A DNA stretch of 64,000 bases from Sorangiineae bacterium NIC37A_2 (GCA_002085155.1 NASX01000018.1:18097-82096), one strand, 5' to 3'. Shown: positions 26,040 through 35,550, counted from the stretch's first letter. Notes: generated from the sequence alone by a model not told the origin. A program made the numbers and translations.

Positions 26040-26480
26040 TCAGGGGTGCGTGCGATCGCAGTCCTGACAGCGCCCCTTCAGCTGCACCTCCGCCACACGT
26101 CCACGCATGCGTGTACCGCGGATTTGAACGGCATCGGTAGGCAGACAGCGCACTGTGCCGCATTCGCTGCAAACGAAATGAGGGTGCCCACCGTGGGCCG
26201 GCTGGCCATCCCGGGGCAACTCGAAGCGCCACACGCCGTCTCCAAGCTGCGTCTTCACCAAGATCCCCGCGGCGTTGAGCGAGAGCAGGTTCCTGTACAC
26301 CGTGACCCGATCCAACTTCGAGGGCGCGAGCCGATCATACAGCTCGGGATGACTGATGGGGGCTGAGAGCGTGGACAGCTCAGCCAGCACTCTCAGACGT
26401 GACGGGGTGACCCGCAGATCCCGCGACGAGAGCAGGGCGCGAAGATCCGCGTCCTTCAGGGGCTGCCGGTGCCGGGTCAT
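26040..26480 (-). CDS. Fur-family transcriptional regulator
   Basis: A 146-residue DNA-binding repressor of the Fur/Zur/PerR superfamily. The winged helix contains LRVTPSRLRVLAEL and KLDRVTVYRNLLSLNAAGIL. The metal-binding domain has HFVCSECGTVRC and CQDCDRTH, two CxxC pairs for the structural zinc, plus H-rich GGHPH. The start ATG at 26480 gives MTRHRQPLKDADLRA; a longer frame from 26540 is less likely. Metal specificity cannot be read from the sequence alone. No recognisable iron or zinc uptake gene is adjacent. Confidence 0.85.
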   Translation of the reverse strand: MTRHRQPLKDADLRALLSSRDLRVTPSRLRVLAELSTLSAPISHPELYDRLAPSKLDRVTVYRNLLSLNAAGILVKTQLGDGVWRFELPRDGQPAHGGHPHFVCSECGTVRCLPTDAVQIRGTRMRGRVAEVQLKGRCQDCDRTHP

Positions 26481-26558
26481 GGCGAGAGCTTGGCACCTGG
26501 GGATGGAGCCGAGCAAGTCGCCGGGCGGGCTCGTGCCCATCCCGGCCGCGCGAGGCCT

Positions 26559-27812
26559 TTAGGGCTCGAGGACCGTGTCCTCGTCAATGATGCGGACCGT
26601 GTCGTCGTGCATCGAAATTCCAGGCAATACATTCCAGCCCCCGCCCCGGTTGCCCCGGATCACTGAGCGGGAGAGCTCGAGGGTGCCCTGGTGATTGTTC
26701 GACACGAAGAAAATCCCGGAGCCGTAGGCCCGGACCGTGTTGTTCTCGACTCGCGTTCCGCACAAGGAGAGCCTGAGGGTCCCGCCGTCCGAATAGATCC
26801 CTCCGCCACTGCCGCCGCCAGGAGTGCCAGCTTCGGCGGGATTCCCACCGCGGCCTATTGCCTGATTGTGAGAGAAGAGGGAGTCAACAATGACCCAGTT
26901 GACCCCGATCGAGCTGATCCCGCCGCCGTTGGAACAAGTGTTTCCTTGGTCCGGTCCGCCACCGAAGGTGCTCTCGATGACGTAAGCGGGGCGATTCTCG
27001 AACTGTTGAAAGGCGCGCACGGCCGCGCCACCGACGTCCGGTCCTTCACTCGCACATTCATTCCGGAAGAAGCGGGAGCGAATGATCTTGAGACGGCCAC
27101 CACGAGCATAGATGGCTCCGCCACCATCGTAGGTTTCTTCGTTCTTCGAGTTCCCGTCGACGAAGGTCAGGTTCTGCACGGTGAGGCGGGGGTGATCTTG
27201 GTTGTCGCAATGGCTGGTCGTGTACCCCTGCTTTTCGTCACAGGTGTTCATGTAGAGGATCCGCGTCTTGCCGCCGCCGCTCAGCGTCACCTTGCCGCCG
27301 CCGTCGAGGACAACCACGGGATTCGCCGCGTTTTTCACCTTCGCCGGCTCATCCAGCACGATCGTGACAGGCTCCGGTCCACAATCGAAGACAATCACCC
27401 CACCTCGCCCCACCGCTTCGACAACCCGAGCTCCCGTGCAGCTCTCCGCCGTCCCATCGCCAATCACCGTATCCGGCTGAGACACGTCTTCGAGGCCCGC
27501 CTCCGAGGGGCGCTCGCAAGCCCCATCCGCGTCGGGGTTCCCCGTCGGAACCGCGTCATCGCCCCTGCTCTCCGATCCCGAACCGCCTCCGCCGTCGCCC
27601 GGATCTCCCGCCGCGCCTCGTCCGCCGCTCCCGCTCACGCTACCGCCCGAAGCGCGACCGCCCATGGACCGGCCCCCCGAGGAGCGCCCCCCAGAGCCAT
27701 CGTCCTGCGAAGAGCCACCTCCGCAGTGCAGACTCAGAAGCGCTACACCCAAGGCGCACAGCGAGCTCTTCGCCCATCCCTTCGCGAAAATCCTCTCACC
27801 CATCCGAGGCAA
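26559..27812 (-). CDS. Parallel beta-helix lipoprotein with Gly-rich linker
   Basis: A 417-residue exported protein. The N-terminus ends in SLHCGGG; the -1 His is unusual for a lipobox, so lipidation at Cys is likely but not certain. A Gly/Ser/Arg-rich linker of about 60 residues follows. Residues ~110-410 show polymorphic right-handed parallel beta-helix repeats (VVLDGGGKVTLSGGG, LTVQNLTFVDGN, IIRSRFFRNE, SLFSHNQAI and others) with Asn ladders and several Cys. Such proteins are common in myxobacteria and are usually surface-exposed polymorphic outer-membrane-like or carbohydrate-related proteins. The substrate, if any, is unknown. Confidence 0.78.
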   Translation of the reverse strand: MPRMGERIFAKGWAKSSLCALGVALLSLHCGGGSSQDDGSGGRSSGGRSMGGRASGGSVSGSGGRGAAGDPGDGGGGSGSESRGDDAVPTGNPDADGACERPSEAGLEDVSQPDTVIGDGTAESCTGARVVEAVGRGGVIVFDCGPEPVTIVLDEPAKVKNAANPVVVLDGGGKVTLSGGGKTRILYMNTCDEKQGYTTSHCDNQDHPRLTVQNLTFVDGNSKNEETYDGGGAIYARGGRLKIIRSRFFRNECASEGPDVGGAAVRAFQQFENRPAYVIESTFGGGPDQGNTCSNGGGISSIGVNWVIVDSLFSHNQAIGRGGNPAEAGTPGGGSGGGIYSDGGTLRLSLCGTRVENNTVRAYGSGIFFVSNNHQGTLELSRSVIRGNRGGGWNVLPGISMHDDTVRIIDEDTVLEP

Positions 27813-27885
27813 GATACCGAATCAACAGGGCGCCGGAAAGGAGGACGCCAGCAGCCGCTGTCGCCAAGTGTAGGTGAGCGGACGG

Positions 27886-28959
27886 TTAGCTCTCCTGAAG
27901 TGTCACCCCATGTCCTCGGCGGATGGGTGAGAGATCGATGCGGGGGCCCTCTTGCGCGTAGCCGCCCCTGAGGGGGCGCTGTCCCATGAACAGGGGGGTG
28001 TCCAGATCGACAAAACGCACGCCGCCGACGCCTGCCGCCAAACAGGCGGAAACCCCCATCGAGATCTCGGTCTCGACCATGCCCCCGACCATGACGACCA
28101 AGCCGAGGGATTGCGCCGCGCGCAATAGGTCGAAACCACCGATCACGCCGAGCTTCGCGGTCTTGATGTTCACAGCCCCGATGCCAGGCCTCTTGACGAT
28201 CCGCCCCAGATCTTCGGCGGATCGAAAGCCCTCATCTGCCGCGACCAGGACATCCCCCTTGAGCGACAGCTCCGCGAGCCCGTCCCAGTCCTCTCGAGGG
28301 ACCGGCTGTTCGAAGAGGGTCACTCGGTCGCGGGCGGGCCCGAGTGCGCGCAAGAGCTCAAGTCCGGAGGCGACCGAGAAGGCTGTGTTGCCGTCGAGCA
28401 CAAGAGTACACGAGGGCGCAGCTGCGGCGATCGCTCTGAGCCGCCGCACGTCGTGGTCGAGGTCAGCGCCGCCCACTTTGATCTTCAGCTCACGAAAGCC
28501 GAGTCCCAGGGCGCGTGCCGCGGCGCGCTCGGCTTGTTCCACGGTGCCCGTCGTGATCGTGATATCCGTCTCAAGCTCCGTCTCCCGACCGCCGAAGAAC
28601 TCGAGGAACGAAGCGCCCCAAGAGCGGAGGAGAGCGTCCAAGATCGCCATTTCCACGGCAGCCAGCGCCGAGGGCACAGCGGCGAGCGGCTCTCGAACCA
28701 TCGCGCTGAGCCTCCTGTACTGTCGAACGTCCTGGCCCCGAAGGAGCGCTGCCAACTCGCCCGCGGTTTGAAGCACTTGCTCTCGCGTCTCGCCGCTGAT
28801 GTGCGGAACAGGAGCGGCCTCACCGAGACCCTCTGTGCCGTCTTCGAGCTTCACCCGCACCGCGACATTTTCGGCAGCATGATGGGCCCCGGTCGCGATC
28901 CCAAAGGGCTCGGTGAGCGGAACCGTGAGAGGAGAGAGCGAGAGCGATTCAATTTTCAT
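27886..28959 (-). CDS. Dipeptide epimerase (enolase superfamily, L-Ala-D/L-Glu type)
   Basis: A muconate-lactonising-enzyme-like protein of 357 residues. The catalytic KxK is in FRELKIKVGGAD, metal ligands are in VLDGNTAF (Asp), LFEQPV (Glu) and VAADEG (Asp/Glu), and the opposite lysine is in VNIKTAKLG. RFVDLDTP carries the DxD substrate-carboxylate/ammonium motif typical of dipeptide epimerases. The likely reaction is epimerising L-Ala-D-Glu from peptidoglycan recycling, but dipeptide specificity varies in this family. Its start overlaps the UbiB-like kinase stop by 11 bp, so they are likely cotranscribed. Confidence 0.82.
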   Translation of the reverse strand: MKIESLSLSPLTVPLTEPFGIATGAHHAAENVAVRVKLEDGTEGLGEAAPVPHISGETREQVLQTAGELAALLRGQDVRQYRRLSAMVREPLAAVPSALAAVEMAILDALLRSWGASFLEFFGGRETELETDITITTGTVEQAERAAARALGLGFRELKIKVGGADLDHDVRRLRAIAAAAPSCTLVLDGNTAFSVASGLELLRALGPARDRVTLFEQPVPREDWDGLAELSLKGDVLVAADEGFRSAEDLGRIVKRPGIGAVNIKTAKLGVIGGFDLLRAAQSLGLVVMVGGMVETEISMGVSACLAAGVGGVRFVDLDTPLFMGQRPLRGGYAQEGPRIDLSPIRRGHGVTLQES

Positions 28960-30322
28960 CGGAGCTGAACCCCCGGTCGAGAAGAGCGCGTTCTACCAAG
29001 GTGCGGCACGGCACTCGTGCGCCGAGGTTACGACAAAGGAGGAAGGTGCCCGTGAGCTTTCTCTGAAAGAAGACGTACTCAGGGGGCGGCGCCCCGAGCT
29101 TCCCTTGGAACTCTTTCATCGCCGGAGCCCGCTCGTTCAGGCGTCGCTGCAGGTCGGTGGCCCCGAAATCGTAGACCTCGTCGTCGAAGGCCTCAGCGGC
29201 TTCGAGCGCGAGCGAAACAATGAGGCGGGTCGCCTCGGGGTACTCAGGGTTGTCGACGCCGAGTCGCCGAACAACCTCCTCGAGCCGGAGCTGGTCGCGG
29301 TCCATGATGCCAAGAAATGCTTCTCGGTAGAGGAGAGATACGCCCGGCTCGACGCCGCGCGTTGCGCCAAAATCGAGCAGAACCAAACGCCCCGTTTCAG
29401 GCTCGACCTGGTAGTTGGCGGGATTCGGATCGGTTTGGCTCAGACCGAAACGGAAGAGCTCGGAGAGTAAGAGCTCGAAGAGGAGCGTGCCCATGGCATT
29501 GCGCTCCTGTTGGCTCTTTCCCTGAGCCCAGGTCAGAAGCGGCTCCGCCCTCATCTCTTCGAGCGCCAAAATGCGCGACGTGGTGTGCTCCGGGTAGGGC
29601 CGGGGCACGAGGATCCGCGGATCTCCTTCGACCTTCTTGCGGTAGGCGCCGAGCTGTTCGAGCTCACGCTCGTAGTCCACTTCTCGGCGCAATTCCGCCT
29701 TGAGAGCTTCGACGAACACCTCAATGTCGACCCCCTTGGGAACGAGCCTTGCGAGCCCGACCAGGGAGCGAAGATTGTCGACGTCACTGTCGATGCTCTC
29801 TCGCACTCCGGGGTACTGGATCTTGAGGACAATGCGCTCCCCTTGATGGGTCACGGCTCGATGTACCTGGCCAATCGAAGCAGCAGCCATGGGCTCGAGC
29901 TCAAGATCGCGGAAGCGGAACAGGTAGTCTTCTCCATACTCCGCGCGCAGCATCTGGCGGACCTGCTGGTCCGGCATGCGGTGCGCCGAGGAACGCAGCA
30001 CCTCGAGGGCTTCGGCGAACTCCTTCGGAAGCAGGTTGTCCCCCTCGAGGGAGAGCATCTGGCCGACTTTCATAGCGGCGCCGCGCAAGCGCGAGAGCCT
30101 TTCCGCAAGGGCTTTTGCGCTCTGCCGAGTGAGCAGGACGTGAGGAAGCGCCTCTTCTGTCCCCCCGGGGATTCGGCGCATTTTCTCGAGCGCCCCGCTT
30201 GCCATCATGCTGCCCGCAGCTCGACCCAGGTGGAGGAAACGGGAGAGCCTGCCGCTCGGCACCGCGAGCTCCCCGCTCGGCCCCACCGGCTTTCGGTCAC
30301 TTTTGTCGTCGTCCACTGGCAA
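28949..30322 (-). CDS. ABC1/AarF/UbiB-family atypical kinase
   Basis: A 457-residue protein of the ADCK/UbiB family. Hallmarks are the KxGQ helix (MKVGQMLSLEG), the Ala-rich loop replacing the Gly loop (AAASIGQVHRA), the catalytic lysine in IVLKIQYPGV, QTDPNPANY in place of HRD, and LLDFGATRGV as DFG. Family members support ubiquinone/isoprenoid lipid metabolism in an ATP-dependent way. The client here is unknown and no ubi genes are nearby. No membrane anchor is obvious. The downstream gene is a dipeptide epimerase, overlapping by 11 bp. Confidence 0.88.
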   Translation of the reverse strand: MPVDDDKSDRKPVGPSGELAVPSGRLSRFLHLGRAAGSMMASGALEKMRRIPGGTEEALPHVLLTRQSAKALAERLSRLRGAAMKVGQMLSLEGDNLLPKEFAEALEVLRSSAHRMPDQQVRQMLRAEYGEDYLFRFRDLELEPMAAASIGQVHRAVTHQGERIVLKIQYPGVRESIDSDVDNLRSLVGLARLVPKGVDIEVFVEALKAELRREVDYERELEQLGAYRKKVEGDPRILVPRPYPEHTTSRILALEEMRAEPLLTWAQGKSQQERNAMGTLLFELLLSELFRFGLSQTDPNPANYQVEPETGRLVLLDFGATRGVEPGVSLLYREAFLGIMDRDQLRLEEVVRRLGVDNPEYPEATRLIVSLALEAAEAFDDEVYDFGATDLQRRLNERAPAMKEFQGKLGAPPPEYVFFQRKLTGTFLLCRNLGARVPCRTLVERALLDRGFSSDEN

Positions 30323-30436
30323 GAGACCTTGGCACTCGAAAGCTCCCCTTTCGAGCTCATTTTTCAGGTCGAAGGCAAATATCGAGACGCAAGCAGGCCT
30401 TTACAAGCCCCCTGTCCATCGCCAGATTCGCCGCCC

Positions 30437-30622
30437 ATGTCCCGCTCCACGATCCAACTCGTCCTTGCCCTCCTCTCGACCGCGATCATCGCAACTGTCG
30501 CTTGCCAGTCGGTGCGCGCCGTCGACGAATGCTCCACGGGAGCGACCAAATGCGCGCTCGGTGGGCAAGGCGGCGAGGCCGGTGCCGGCGGCGAAGGTGG
30601 CCTCGGCGGCGCGGCTCGCTAA
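30437..30622 (+). CDS. Small Gly-rich lipoprotein
   Basis: A 61-residue product with a signal peptide, TVAC lipobox (Cys23), two further Cys in DECSTGATKCALG and a Gly/Ala-rich tail. It was chosen because it has a clean secretion signal, begins at an ATG outside the upstream kinase gene, and is followed within 10 bp by a hairpin. Such tiny lipoproteins are frequent in myxobacteria, but there is no homology to rely on. Confidence 0.5.
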   Translation: MSRSTIQLVLALLSTAIIATVACQSVRAVDECSTGATKCALGGQGGEAGAGGEGGLGGAAR

Positions 30623-30629
30623 AGTCCGG

Positions 30630-30646
30630 AGGGCAGGCTGCCCTTT
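30630..30646 (+). terminator. Hairpin after small lipoprotein gene
   Basis: AGGGCA-GGC-TGCCCT followed by TT, eight bases after the small lipoprotein stop and before the end of the convergent kinase gene. The T-run is short. Confidence 0.4.
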
Positions 30647-30703
30647 CGCCGCGTGGCGCGGGGCTCGCTCATCTGGACTCACGCAAGTTCGCGCCTCGCT
30701 TCC

Positions 30704-32773
30704 TCAGGCCCGGCTCACGATCCGCTCGGGACCGATGGCGAGCCGTTTGGTTTCGCTCACGTGCCCGTCTTCCCGCTCGCGAGCACGCTCGCGGAAACGG
30801 GGCATCCACTCTTCCCAGAACCGCCGCGCCGCCAGCTGAGTCCACGCGGGCTCCCCCGGAGGAAGCTCGTTCAGAAGGCGGAGCAGCTCGCGGGCATCGC
30901 GAGGGCGCCCTTCCGGAGCGCGACTCAGGCACGCCATCGTGAGCTGAGAGAGCTCCTTCTGGATCGGGGCGCCGAGCGCTGTTTCAGGTGGAACCGCGTC
31001 GGACGTGGTGACGCGCGCCACGAGGGCCATCAGGCTCGGCGCCGAATGAGGCGGGCGTCCGGTGAGGAGATAGTAAAGGACGCTGCCGAGCCCGTAGATA
31101 TCCGAGGCGGGCGTGAGATCGGCGCCCCCGAGAAAAGCTTCGGGCGCCATGTACTCCGGCGTCCCGATCATCGCGTGCTCTTTGGTGATGAAGGTCTGCT
31201 CGGTCATCGCGCGATTTTTGACGAGACCGAAGTCGAGCACCTTTACGAAGTCTTGGATCCCGCCGCGCTGACACACCATGATGTTATCAGGCTTCAGATC
31301 CCGGTGAATCATGCCGAGTTCGTGCGCTTCGGCGAGGGCACCGGCCGCTTGCCGAATCAGCTCTTTGGCACGCTCGGCAGGAACTGGTCCCGAACCTTCA
31401 ACGAGCTCTCTCAGCGTGACGCCGTCGATGAACTCCATGGCGTAGTAGAAAACGCCCGTCGGTGTTCGCCCGTAATCGAAGACCTGGACGGTGTTGGGAT
31501 GCGTGAGGCGACTCGTGGCTTGAACCTCGCGCTCGAACCGCTCCAGGGAAAGGTCGCTCGATGCGTCCTCTCGGATCAACTTGATGGCCGCGGGGCGTCG
31601 GAGCAGCGCGTGCTCCGCCTCATACACAACGCCCATCCCTCCCGAACCCAGTCGCCTCTTGAGCGCGTAGCTCCCCAGACGATCCGCCTCCAGAGCCCGA
31701 GCTCGCGCGCGCTGAAGAGCCAAGAAGGAGAAGGTCGCCCCTGCGAGGACGATGGAAAGGACGAGCCCGAAGCCGAGCACCCAGCCGGAGGTCGAGAGTC
31801 CCGGAGGGACAACTGGTGCTCCTCGCCAGCGAATACGCCAGGAGCGATCGAGGAACCTGACCGAACTTTCCCACTCGAAGGGCTGATCCGAAATTTCATC
31901 GAAGCCCCCGCTCTTTGTGAGCAGGAGAGGTGAGCCCGAATCCGTGACGTCGTGGAGAATGTAAGAGAGACCCTCGAGGTTCGTGGCTCGAAACGCCTCA
32001 TCAATCAACGGCTGCAGACGGAACAAGCAGACCGTAAAACCGAGCGTGCGCTCCTCCCATCCCGCAGCCGGTACACGCGACGGGACCGGGGCCAAGATCG
32101 AAACGCTCATCACGTTCGGAGGATCTTCGACGAGGCGGAACGGAAGAGAGAGCGCCGCCTGCCCGGAGCTGCCCGCCCGCTCCACCATCGCCCGTCGCTC
32201 CTCATCGAAGGCGATATCGAGGCCGCGCACCGTCGGGATGTCCGGCGCCATGAACGCAAGCGGGTAATACACATCGCGATCCGGGGATCGGATGCGGCGC
32301 CCTTCCCCGTCTAGCTCCCAGATCTCGCCGTGGGTTTGCTCGAACTCCGCGCGCGTGTCCCGTGTCACTTTCGGGGCCCACTCGAGCGCGGCGAGAGATC
32401 CGTGACGTTCGAGGGTCGGCGCCACGAATCGGCTGAACTCTTGGGCCGTCGCGTTCGGGTAGACGCTCATGAATGCGGGCAAAGACAGCCCCACTTCGAG
32501 GGGCAATTCGAAGTGGCGAAACAGGTCCGAGGACGCAGTCTGGACGCGACTTTCAAAGGCCGCCCGCGCCGCCAAATCCTCGCGGTCCCGCGCGAAGTAG
32601 TAGCCGAAGAGTGTCGCCGAGACGCCGAACAGAAGCACGGCCCCGACCTTCCCCCAGGGGGCAAGCGCCCGCGCGGCTCGACTGTCGCCCGAGAGAGGAG
32701 CACTTTGTCGTCTCGAACCACCGCTCAGCGGACGCATTCGACTCTGGCTCACTCTCGTCGGAGGATCTCCCAT
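30704..32773 (-). CDS. Membrane Ser/Thr protein kinase with CHASE sensor domain
   Basis: The 689-residue protein is built as N-terminal tail, membrane helix (about 43-60), extracytoplasmic CHASE-like domain (about 85-300, with FMSVYPNATAQEFSRFVAPT and LEWAPKV), second helix (331-353), and a Hanks-type kinase (about 370-640). Kinase motifs are intact: Gly loop LGSGGMGVVYE, Lys398, HRDLKPDN (490-497) and DFG (514-516), with MAPEAF for substrate binding. It should phosphorylate cytoplasmic Ser/Thr in response to a ligand outside the membrane. CHASE normally drives histidine kinases or cyclases. Ligand and targets are unknown. The divergent dioxygenase gene starts 146 bp away. Confidence 0.88.
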   Translation of the reverse strand: MGDPPTRVSQSRMRPLSGGSRRQSAPLSGDSRAARALAPWGKVGAVLLFGVSATLFGYYFARDREDLAARAAFESRVQTASSDLFRHFELPLEVGLSLPAFMSVYPNATAQEFSRFVAPTLERHGSLAALEWAPKVTRDTRAEFEQTHGEIWELDGEGRRIRSPDRDVYYPLAFMAPDIPTVRGLDIAFDEERRAMVERAGSSGQAALSLPFRLVEDPPNVMSVSILAPVPSRVPAAGWEERTLGFTVCLFRLQPLIDEAFRATNLEGLSYILHDVTDSGSPLLLTKSGGFDEISDQPFEWESSVRFLDRSWRIRWRGAPVVPPGLSTSGWVLGFGLVLSIVLAGATFSFLALQRARARALEADRLGSYALKRRLGSGGMGVVYEAEHALLRRPAAIKLIREDASSDLSLERFEREVQATSRLTHPNTVQVFDYGRTPTGVFYYAMEFIDGVTLRELVEGSGPVPAERAKELIRQAAGALAEAHELGMIHRDLKPDNIMVCQRGGIQDFVKVLDFGLVKNRAMTEQTFITKEHAMIGTPEYMAPEAFLGGADLTPASDIYGLGSVLYYLLTGRPPHSAPSLMALVARVTTSDAVPPETALGAPIQKELSQLTMACLSRAPEGRPRDARELLRLLNELPPGEPAWTQLAARRFWEEWMPRFRERAREREDGHVSETKRLAIGPERIVSRA

Positions 32774-32919
32774 CCCTTGCCCTCGAATTCACAGCCAGGA
32801 TACGCCTCTTCGTCGCTGAGCGTCGAGAGGGCCCGCGCGGCCTCGCTTTTCCACTGTGAGCGCTCCGTCGCGCTCGGCTTCGCTCGCCGGGGCTCCTTTG
32901 CGCGGTATCATAAGCGACG

Positions 32920-33726
32920 ATGCCCGAGCGTTTCCCTGCCATCTATATCCCGCACGGAGGAGGCCCTTGGCCCTTCGTGGAAACAGGTTTCGGTCCCCGC
33001 GCGATGTGGGAACCTCTCGAGACTTACCTTCGGAGCCTCGTGACCGGGCTCTCTGAGCGTCCCCGCGCGATCCTCGTCTCCTCAGCCCATTGGGAAGAAC
33101 CCCAGCCGACCCTCATGACCGGAGCTCGGCCTCCCATGCTCTACGATTACGGCGGCTTTCCGCCGGAAGCCTACGAACTGCGTTGGGACGCGCCGGGCCC
33201 CGATACGACTCTCGTCCGTCGAGCCCAAGAGCTCCTCGCCGCTCGTGGCTTCTCCTCCGCCCTCGAGCCCCGTCGAGGTTTCGATCACGGGACCTTCGTT
33301 CCGCTCAAGGTCGCGCTCCCCGAGCCAGACATCCCTGTACTCCAGGTCTCGCTGCTGCGTGGCCTCGATCCGAAGGCGCACATCGAGCTCGGTGCCGCGC
33401 TTGCGCCACTTCGCGACGAAGGGGTCGTCTTCATTGGAAGCGGGATGAGCTACCACAACATGCGGGGCTTCTTCCGAGGCGACGCCCAAGAGCACAGTCG
33501 CCTGTTCGACGCCTGGCTCGAAGAGACGACCCGGCTGCCAGCAGGCGAGAGGAATGCCCGACTCGCCCGCTGGACAGAGGCGCCCGCTGCTCGGCAGTGC
33601 CATCCGCGCGAGGAGCACCTGCTCCCCTTACATGTCATGTCCGGCGCCGCACCGGACAGCCGCGGCGAGGTCGTCCACCGGAGCGAAATTCTCGGTGTCA
33701 CGGTGAGCGCGATCCAGTTCGACTGA
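32920..33726 (+). CDS. DODA-type extradiol dioxygenase (LigB superfamily)
   Basis: A 268-residue class III dioxygenase related to plant DOPA dioxygenase and E. coli YgiD. Probable metal and catalytic histidines are His12 (YIPHGGGP), His57 (SSAHWEE), His123 (GFDHGTFVPL) and His233 (EEHLLPLH). The family opens catechol rings next to the hydroxyls, using non-haem Fe(II) or Zn. The physiological substrate is unknown here, since no aromatic catabolic genes are adjacent. A hairpin follows. Confidence 0.85.
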   Translation: MPERFPAIYIPHGGGPWPFVETGFGPRAMWEPLETYLRSLVTGLSERPRAILVSSAHWEEPQPTLMTGARPPMLYDYGGFPPEAYELRWDAPGPDTTLVRRAQELLAARGFSSALEPRRGFDHGTFVPLKVALPEPDIPVLQVSLLRGLDPKAHIELGAALAPLRDEGVVFIGSGMSYHNMRGFFRGDAQEHSRLFDAWLEETTRLPAGERNARLARWTEAPAARQCHPREEHLLPLHVMSGAAPDSRGEVVHRSEILGVTVSAIQFD

Positions 33727-33734
33727 GTCCGGGT

Positions 33735-33755
33735 GGGGCGGGCCTCGTCCGCCCC
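33735..33755. terminator. Hairpin between convergent dioxygenase and phoU
   Basis: GGGGCGG-GCCTCGT-CCGCCCC, a perfect 7-bp stem in the 82-bp convergent gap. No T-run follows. Confidence 0.4.
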
Positions 33756-33808
33756 GCGCGCCGCGGGGGCGCCGTCCCGCGACGGCGAGAGCGAAACGGA
33801 GCGTAGGC

Positions 33809-34510
33809 CTATTCCGCGCGCTGTTTGCGCTCGGGTTTGTCCTCGTGGACGTGACGAACGTCCCGGCCTTCCACCATGAAGACAACCATCTCCGCGAGGT
33901 TCGTCGCGTGATCGGCGATGCGCTCGATGGCTTTGCTGATCGAGATCATGCGCATCAAGTGATCGAAATCCGAAGGCGTCGCCTCCATTTGGCGAGCAAT
34001 GATGGGGAAAAAGGCCGCGTGTTGTTCGTCGATGAGCTGGTCGCGCCGGCTCACTTCTCGCGCCTTGCGCGCGTCTCCCGCCACGAGCGCATCGACCGCG
34101 TCCCTCACCATATTGCGCGCCGCCTCACCCATGTCCTGAAGCGCGCTCGGGCGATAGGCCCCAGGCGTGCCCTGCAGTTCCAGGACTCGGCTGCAGATGC
34201 TCGTGGCGAGGTCCCCAATGCGCTCGAGATCCGTCACGATCTTCAAGATGGTCGTCACGAAACGGAGGTCGGAGGCGACCGGCTGCCGGCGCGCGAGCAT
34301 CTGGACGCAAAGACCGTCGATCTCGACCTCAAGCTGATCGACTTGGCTGTCGGCCTGTCGCACGCGCTCGGCGAGGACGGAATCTTGTGTTTGGTAGGCG
34401 CGCAGGGCGCCGTTCACCTGTTCTTCGACTCGCGCAGCCATCAAGAGGACCCGCTCACGGAGTGCCGTGAGTTCTGCCTCGTATTCGCGGTCGGTATGCA
34501 TTCTGCCCAT
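33809..34510 (-). CDS. phoU: Phosphate signalling accessory protein PhoU
   Basis: A 233-residue all-helical protein made of two three-helix bundles. Seen are HTDREYEAELTALRERVLLMA at the start, the metal-binding E-x-x-x-D-type segments DLERIGDLATSICSR and IERIADHATNLAEMVVFMVEG, and a C-terminal charged tail. It links the PstSCAB transporter to the PhoR kinase and represses the Pho regulon when phosphate is plentiful. The start at 34510 has AGGGA six bases upstream. It lies 155 bp downstream of pstB in the same direction. Confidence 0.95.
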   Translation of the reverse strand: MGRMHTDREYEAELTALRERVLLMAARVEEQVNGALRAYQTQDSVLAERVRQADSQVDQLEVEIDGLCVQMLARRQPVASDLRFVTTILKIVTDLERIGDLATSICSRVLELQGTPGAYRPSALQDMGEAARNMVRDAVDALVAGDARKAREVSRRDQLIDEQHAAFFPIIARQMEATPSDFDHLMRMISISKAIERIADHATNLAEMVVFMVEGRDVRHVHEDKPERKQRAE

Positions 34511-34665
34511 TTGAGTTCCCTGCCAGCGCTGGTCGAATTTCGACCTACCCTTCGTCCCCCATCTCGAGCGTCCCTTCGCGCCTTACGCGCCTCGTGTCCG
34601 CTTGATGGTGTTCGCGCGATCCTATCACAAATTCAGAAAACGGACACTTTGGGCCCCGGCATCGA

Positions 34666-35550
34666 TCAGCCGAAACGGCCCGTGATGTAATCTTCCGTTC
34701 GCTGCTGAGCTGGACGCGTGAAGATCACGTCCGTGCGATCGTGCTCGATGAGCTCGCCCATGTAGAAAAAGGCAGTGTAATCTGCCACGCGGGCGGCCTG
34801 CTGCATGTTGTGGGTCACGATCACGATCGTGTAGTCCTTCTTGAGCTCGTGGATGAGCTCCTCGACGCGGGCCGTCGCGATCGGATCCAGAGCCGAACAG
34901 GGCTCGTCCATCAGGATGACTTCCGGCTCCATCGCGAGCGTACGGGCGATGCAAAGCCTCTGCTGTTGGCCCCCAGAGAGGCTCAAGCCGCTCCGATGAA
35001 TGCCATCTTTGACTTCATCCCACAGCGCCACCTGGCGCAGCGCCCGCTCCACCAGGGCGTCCGGCTCAGCGACCTTCAGCCCATTCAAGCGGAGACCAGC
35101 CAGCACGTTGTCTCGGATCGACATGGTCGGGAACGGGTTCGGCTTCTGGAAGACCATGCCGACTCGCCTCCGCAGACGCACGGGGTCCATCGAGAAGATG
35201 TCCTGACCGTCGAGGTGCACCTGACCGACCGACGTCGCGCCACTCACCACTTCGTGCATCCGGTTCAAACAGCGGATGAAGGTCGACTTGCCACAGCCGG
35301 AGGGCCCGATGATGGCGGTGACATGCTTTTCGTAGAGGGGAATTGAGATCCCCTTCAAGATCTCCCGCGCCCCGAAGCTCGCGCGCAGGCCCACCGCGCT
35401 CATCTTGGCGCTCTCGTGAAGAGGCTCGACCATCGCGCCCAGCGCGCCGAGGCTCGGGGGAGGCGGAACTACTTGCAGATGGGCGTCCGAGCCCCAGGGG
35501 GCTCCGGAGACGGAGCCGCTCGCTACCACGGAGTTTGTCGTGCTCATCAT
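34666..35550 (-). CDS. pstB: Phosphate ABC transporter ATP-binding protein PstB
   Basis: A 294-residue ATPase energising phosphate import. Walker A is GPSGCGKST, the signature is [15 protein letters not shown] and Walker B is [13 protein letters not shown]. The N-terminus has about 45 extra residues before the usual PstB start, Pro/Ser-rich. [10 protein letters not shown] is the PstB-specific Q-loop motif. It abuts pstA with no gap. Confidence 0.95.
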   Translation of the reverse strand: MMSTTNSVVASGSVSGAPWGSDAHLQVVPPPPSLGALGAMVEPLHESAKMSAVGLRASFGAREILKGISIPLYEKHVTAIIGPSGCGKSTFIRCLNRMHEVVSGATSVGQVHLDGQDIFSMDPVRLRRRVGMVFQKPNPFPTMSIRDNVLAGLRLNGLKVAEPDALVERALRQVALWDEVKDGIHRSGLSLSGGQQQRLCIARTLAMEPEVILMDEPCSALDPIATARVEELIHELKKDYTIVIVTHNMQQAARVADYTAFFYMGELIEHDRTDVIFTRPAQQRTEDYITGRFG

